This document shows, piece by piece, positions 4,782 through 8,029 of a stretch of DNA of 8,029 nucleotides (within the stretch, counting starts at the first letter, position 1; every line of letters begins with the position of its first letter). The translations under genes were made by a program, and so were the position numbers. The DNA lies in NCBI GenBank assembly GCA_035391225.1, contig DAOPKN010000086.1, forward strand, positions 1 to 8,029. The letters run 5' to 3'. Origin of the DNA: DAOPKN01 sp035391225. Lineage in GTDB: Bacteria > Thermotogota > Thermotogae > MWEM01. The notes under the pieces were generated by a model. That model was not told where the DNA came from and made no database searches. It saw only the letters and a list, made by a program, of their open reading frames with translations.

Positions 4782-7289
4782 ATGGCCAAGGACAAACGAG
4801 AAATGGATCGCAAGCAGATGTTTTTCATGGCGTTTCGTATCGTGCTGCCACCCGCGCTGGTGATGTTGTTGTTCGTGATCGCCATCCGGGTGATGATTAT
4901 CCCTGCCACGGAAGCTGCCCTGATGGACAAGAAACGGGAGACCATCCAGGCCATCGTGCAATCGGCGACTTCGATTATCGAACGGCACGCCATGATGGTG
5001 ACCGAGGGGTTGCTCAGTACGCAAGCAGCACAGCAGGAAGCACTGTTGGTGTTGCGAGCCCTACGCTACGGCGACCAGGACAAGCAGTACCTGTGGATCC
5101 AAGATACGTATCCAAAAATGGTCATGCACCCCTACTTTCCGGAAATGGAAGGCATTTCGCTGCGGGATTACGAGGACCCCGAGGGCAACCTACTGTTCGT
5201 GGACGCGGTGAACATCACCCGGCAAAACGGCGATGGGTTCATCCACTACATGTGGCCCCGGGAGGATAACGTGGACGAACCGGTTCCCAAGCTTTCGTAC
5301 GTGCGCTTGTTCCCCACCTGGAACTGGATCGTGGGAAGCGGGATCTACCTGGACGACGTGCAACGGGAGATCCAGGCTGTGATTCGCAACCTGGCCTTTT
5401 TCTCCACCATCGTGGGGTTGTTGTTCCTGGGCTTGTTGAGCACCGTCGTGTGGAGGGGCTGGCGAACGGAAAAGCAACGGCGGGTTGCGGAAAAGGAGCT
5501 CTTCCGCTCCCGCGAGCGCTACCAGGCGTTGGCAAGGGCCTCTGGGGAAATGCTTCTTTTGTCCATGAACGGCATCCTCGTGGGGGCAAACAAGCAAGCG
5601 TGCGATACGCTGCACTTGAGCGAAGAGGAAATCGTGAACCGCGATATTTCCGAGTTCGTGCTGGACGAGGCGGGGAAGGAATTCATCGCCCACGCCTCTG
5701 GTGGGGAAAAAGTGGAACCCGTGGAAACCGTTTTGGGCCACGGTGAGAATCGGACCAACGTTTTGCTCTCCGCGGAGCACGTCACGGTTCACGGCACACC
5801 CGCCATCATGTTTGGAGGCTATTCGCTGGTGAGCCAACCAAAAATGGAGGAGGGCGATCCCATCCTCCTGGAAACCATTCAAAAGAGTGATTTCGCCGTG
5901 CTGGTGCTCACGCGAAACCTGTCCGGCAAGATCATCAAGGCAAACGCGAAAGCCGCACACATCTTCCACTTGGATAACGAGCAGGACCTTGTGGGCAAGG
6001 CAATCCGGGAGTTCATCACGCCAAGCGATACCGCTCGTATGAACATCGAGCTGGAGAAGGAAAGGCAGTTTTCCAACCTGCTGGTGCAATGTGAAACCCC
6101 AAATCCGGATCGCTACCTTCGCGCATGGGGAAGCCAATTCGACGAGGCGAGTTCCCACCAGGGGCGCGTGGTGCTCCTCCTTTTCGAGGATTCCGAGGGC
6201 ATCAAGCTGTCCCAAGCACAGTCGTCGCTGCTCATGGAGCTGCTTTCCCCCACGAACCAGATCGCCCCAGCCACTCCCACCGGGGGTCCGAGCGAAGAGC
6301 GGCGCGGAGTGCAGGAGCACTTTTCGCGCGCCCAGGTGATCTTGCGAAACTGCGTCAAAATGGGATTGGGCGCAGAGGAAATCACCCGTTCCGTGATCCG
6401 ATCCACGGACCAGGTTTTCCAGGAAGGCATGAATAGGGCCATTGACCAGTTGGGGCCACCTCCTTGCCCCTACGCATTCCTCGCGCTGGGCAGTATCGGG
6501 AGAAAGGAAAGCACCCTCAACCCCGACCAAGACACCGCGATCCTCTTTGAAAGCACCCCGCAAGAAGCAGAACATGCGGCCTACTTCCAGCAGCTTGGAA
6601 TACGGGTCACCGAGTTCGTTTCCAACCTGGGCATCCCCCCCTGCGTGTCGGGGAACTCGGCCTCCAACCCCCAATGGGTGAAGTCGCAGGATTCCTGGAA
6701 GGACCAGTACTACGACTGGATCCTTGGCAGCGACCCCGATTCGCTGATCAAGGTCAGCATTTTCTTCGACTTCCGGGTGCTGTCCGGCGAGCCCACCCTC
6801 GCGCGCAATCTCCGCGAATACATCTTCCAGGAAGTCCATGACAAGCCCATTTTCCTGTACAAGCTGGCACTCGACACCATCCATTTCCGCCCCCCCACGA
6901 CGCTGCTGGGCAAAATCTACTCCGAGAGCCAGGCGGAGAAGTACATCGACTTGAAAAAGACGATGCTCCATTTCGTGAACTACGCCCGGATTTACGCCCT
7001 CAAGCACCGCGTGCACGAAACGAACACCATTGCCCGCATTACGGAATTGCGGAGGAGGGGACATGTTTCCGAGCAGGATGCCCAGGATACCCTCGACAGC
7101 TGGAACTTCCTGATGGCCCTGCGCTTGAAAACCCAAGTTGCGGCCTTGGAAAGGAACTTCCACAAGGAAAACGCACTGCTGCTGGGAGAAGTGACTTCCT
7201 GGCAGGAAAGCATGCTCAGAAAGGCCATGGCACAGATCAACGCCATGCAGAAACGGTTGGCCACCTACGAAGTGGGGCAGATGGGATAG
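4782..7289 (+). CDS. Membrane sensor with Cache, two PAS domains and a DUF294 nucleotidyltransferase
   Basis: The product has 835 residues. In order: a membrane span (about 20-40); an extracytoplasmic single-Cache (sCache_2-like) domain (about 41-198) with YLWIQD, MVMHPYFPEMEG, GFIHYMWPR and WNWIVGSGIYLDD; a second span (about 203-225); two PAS-like domains (about 242-350 and 362-472); a helical linker; a DUF294 nucleotidyltransferase (about 510-665); and a DUF294_C helical domain (about 690-830). The transferase motif is intact: GSIGRKE at 570-576, D582 and D584 as the metal-binding pair, and D663 in IFFDFR. It resembles the GlnD-like transferases, so transfer of a nucleotide to a protein target is likely, but the target is unknown. 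The usual DUF294 partners are cytoplasmic CNMP-binding and CBS domains; here a transmembrane Cache sensor takes their place. The ATG at 4782 is preferred over the GTG at 4773 because AGGTG at 4771-4775 is well placed. It follows the small membrane gene directly. Confidence 0.9.
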   Translation: MAKDKREMDRKQMFFMAFRIVLPPALVMLLFVIAIRVMIIPATEAALMDKKRETIQAIVQSATSIIERHAMMVTEGLLSTQAAQQEALLVLRALRYGDQDKQYLWIQDTYPKMVMHPYFPEMEGISLRDYEDPEGNLLFVDAVNITRQNGDGFIHYMWPREDNVDEPVPKLSYVRLFPTWNWIVGSGIYLDDVQREIQAVIRNLAFFSTIVGLLFLGLLSTVVWRGWRTEKQRRVAEKELFRSRERYQALARASGEMLLLSMNGILVGANKQACDTLHLSEEEIVNRDISEFVLDEAGKEFIAHASGGEKVEPVETVLGHGENRTNVLLSAEHVTVHGTPAIMFGGYSLVSQPKMEEGDPILLETIQKSDFAVLVLTRNLSGKIIKANAKAAHIFHLDNEQDLVGKAIREFITPSDTARMNIELEKERQFSNLLVQCETPNPDRYLRAWGSQFDEASSHQGRVVLLLFEDSEGIKLSQAQSSLLMELLSPTNQIAPATPTGGPSEERRGVQEHFSRAQVILRNCVKMGLGAEEITRSVIRSTDQVFQEGMNRAIDQLGPPPCPYAFLALGSIGRKESTLNPDQDTAILFESTPQEAEHAAYFQQLGIRVTEFVSNLGIPPCVSGNSASNPQWVKSQDSWKDQYYDWILGSDPDSLIKVSIFFDFRVLSGEPTLARNLREYIFQEVHDKPIFLYKLALDTIHFRPPTTLLGKIYSESQAEKYIDLKKTMLHFVNYARIYALKHRVHETNTIARITELRRRGHVSEQDAQDTLDSWNFLMALRLKTQVAALERNFHKENALLLGEVTSWQESMLRKAMAQINAMQKRLATYEVGQMG

Positions 7290-7291
7290 GC

Positions 7292-8029
7292 ATGCGCATC
7301 GGTTTTTTCGGGGACATCCACGGGCGGGTCCACAAGTTTCACCGGCTCCTGGAAAAGGTCGTTGCCGAGTACCAGATCGACGTGGCCATCCAGGTGGGGG
7401 ACTACGGCATTTCCCGGAAAACGGTTCGCGTGCTCGAATCCCTGGGTGGGTTCCCGGTTCCGGTGCATTTCATCGATGGCAACCACGAAGATTTCCGCTT
7501 CCTCTGGAAGGCGATGAAAACCGGCAGCGTCAAGGAGTGGCAGAAACACAACCTGTATTACCAACCCCGGGGAAGTACCCTCGTGCTGCAGGGCGTGAAG
7601 ATGGGTTTTTTCGGCGGGGCGCTGCACATTGGCCGCCCGCAGAAAATCGTGAAGGGCAACGTGATTACCACCGAGGAACGCAACCGGGCCATCGCGGAAT
7701 TTTCCCGCTTTTCTCCGGAAATCTTGATCACCCATACGTGCCCGGCGGGCATCGGGGTGGGCATGCAAGGGTTGGAAATGCACTACTGGGGTGTGGTGAA
7801 CCATATTGTCATGGCGGGATTCGACCCGGGACCAAGAACCGACTGCGGCGAAACCCAGCATGCCCACCTGTGGAACCAGATGGCACAACGGCCAAAGCTG
7901 TGGGTGTACGGCCATTTCCACGAGCAAAAGATCACCGAGGTCGCGGAAACCCAGTTCGTCAGCCTTCCCTGCCTGGAACACCACCACGAACACGTCATTT
8001 GGGATACAGAAAAGAAGGGGTTGTTGCTG
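7292..8029 (+). CDS. Calcineurin-like metallophosphoesterase, 3' end beyond the window
   Basis: The frame stays open for 246 codons from the ATG at 7292 to the window end without a stop, so the C-terminus is missing. The metallophosphoesterase signature is complete: GDIHGR (7-12), GDYG (36-39), GNHED (63-67), a TH at 147-148 and GHFH (207-210), supplying the residues of a two-metal centre. No signal peptide or membrane span is seen, so it is likely cytoplasmic. The start is two bases after the stop of the DUF294 sensor gene, with a purine-rich GGGATAGG just upstream, suggesting translational coupling. The family splits phosphomonoesters, phosphodiesters or nucleotides; the substrate cannot be told from sequence. 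Being encoded next to a nucleotidyltransferase makes removal of the transferred nucleotide a fair but unproven idea. DUF294 genes elsewhere are often next to a DNA polymerase III epsilon-like exonuclease instead. Confidence 0.9.
   Translation, partial: MRIGFFGDIHGRVHKFHRLLEKVVAEYQIDVAIQVGDYGISRKTVRVLESLGGFPVPVHFIDGNHEDFRFLWKAMKTGSVKEWQKHNLYYQPRGSTLVLQGVKMGFFGGALHIGRPQKIVKGNVITTEERNRAIAEFSRFSPEILITHTCPAGIGVGMQGLEMHYWGVVNHIVMAGFDPGPRTDCGETQHAHLWNQMAQRPKLWVYGHFHEQKITEVAETQFVSLPCLEHHHEHVIWDTEKKGLLL

Noticed and set aside
5190..7163. 657-codon open frame on the minus strand opposite the Cache-PAS-DUF294 sensor gene.
   Set aside because: It is fully antisense to a gene with clear domains, has no recognisable family or good ribosome site, and its composition fits the mirror of biased codon use in the sense gene.
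7265..7993. 242-codon minus-strand frame opposite the metallophosphoesterase.
   Set aside because: The plus strand carries the full metallophosphoesterase motif set in an open frame to the window end, so the minus frame is a shadow.

Overview
The window (8,029 bases, GC-rich but not extreme) is a bacterial chromosomal segment with two divergent transcription units separated by a 370-base control region. Nothing seen is phage, transposon, CRISPR or tRNA/rRNA. The organism is probably a Gram-negative-type (diderm) bacterium: there is a lipoprotein with a lipobox, sigma70-like promoters and strong Shine-Dalgarno sequences. Lipoproteins that join fibronectin-like repeats to an FGE-like domain are, as I recall, common in spirochaetes and Thermotogae-like lineages, but the phylum cannot be fixed from this sequence alone.

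Layout. Positions 1-136 are non-coding and dominated by a long imperfect hairpin plus a third copy of one arm at the window edge. Positions 137-1900 (minus strand) encode a 587-residue lipoprotein with three fibronectin-III-like repeats and an FGE-sulfatase (SUMF1-like) C-terminal domain. Positions 1901-2270 hold face-to-face promoters, a 9-base inverted repeat whose halves are about 50 bases apart, and a long structured leader for the plus-strand operon that includes a terminator-like hairpin with a T-run.

Positions 2271-8029 (plus strand) are a tightly packed operon of five genes: the small (DUF4212) and large (SSS/SLC5 family) subunits of a two-subunit sodium:solute symporter, a 122-residue membrane protein I do not recognise, an 835-residue membrane sensor with Cache, PAS, PAS and DUF294 nucleotidyltransferase domains, and a calcineurin-like metallophosphoesterase cut by the window end.

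How they may work together. The symporter pair very likely imports an organic acid such as acetate. The Cache domain of the sensor faces outside the membrane and belongs to a class that often binds small carboxylates, while its cytoplasmic end carries an intact nucleotidyltransferase motif rather than a kinase or cyclase. A reasonable inference is a transport-linked signalling module in which external substrate controls nucleotidyl transfer to a target (the symporter, the small membrane protein or another protein), with the co-transcribed phosphoesterase as a candidate for the reverse reaction. The domain and operon calls are well supported; the signalling chemistry is hypothesis.
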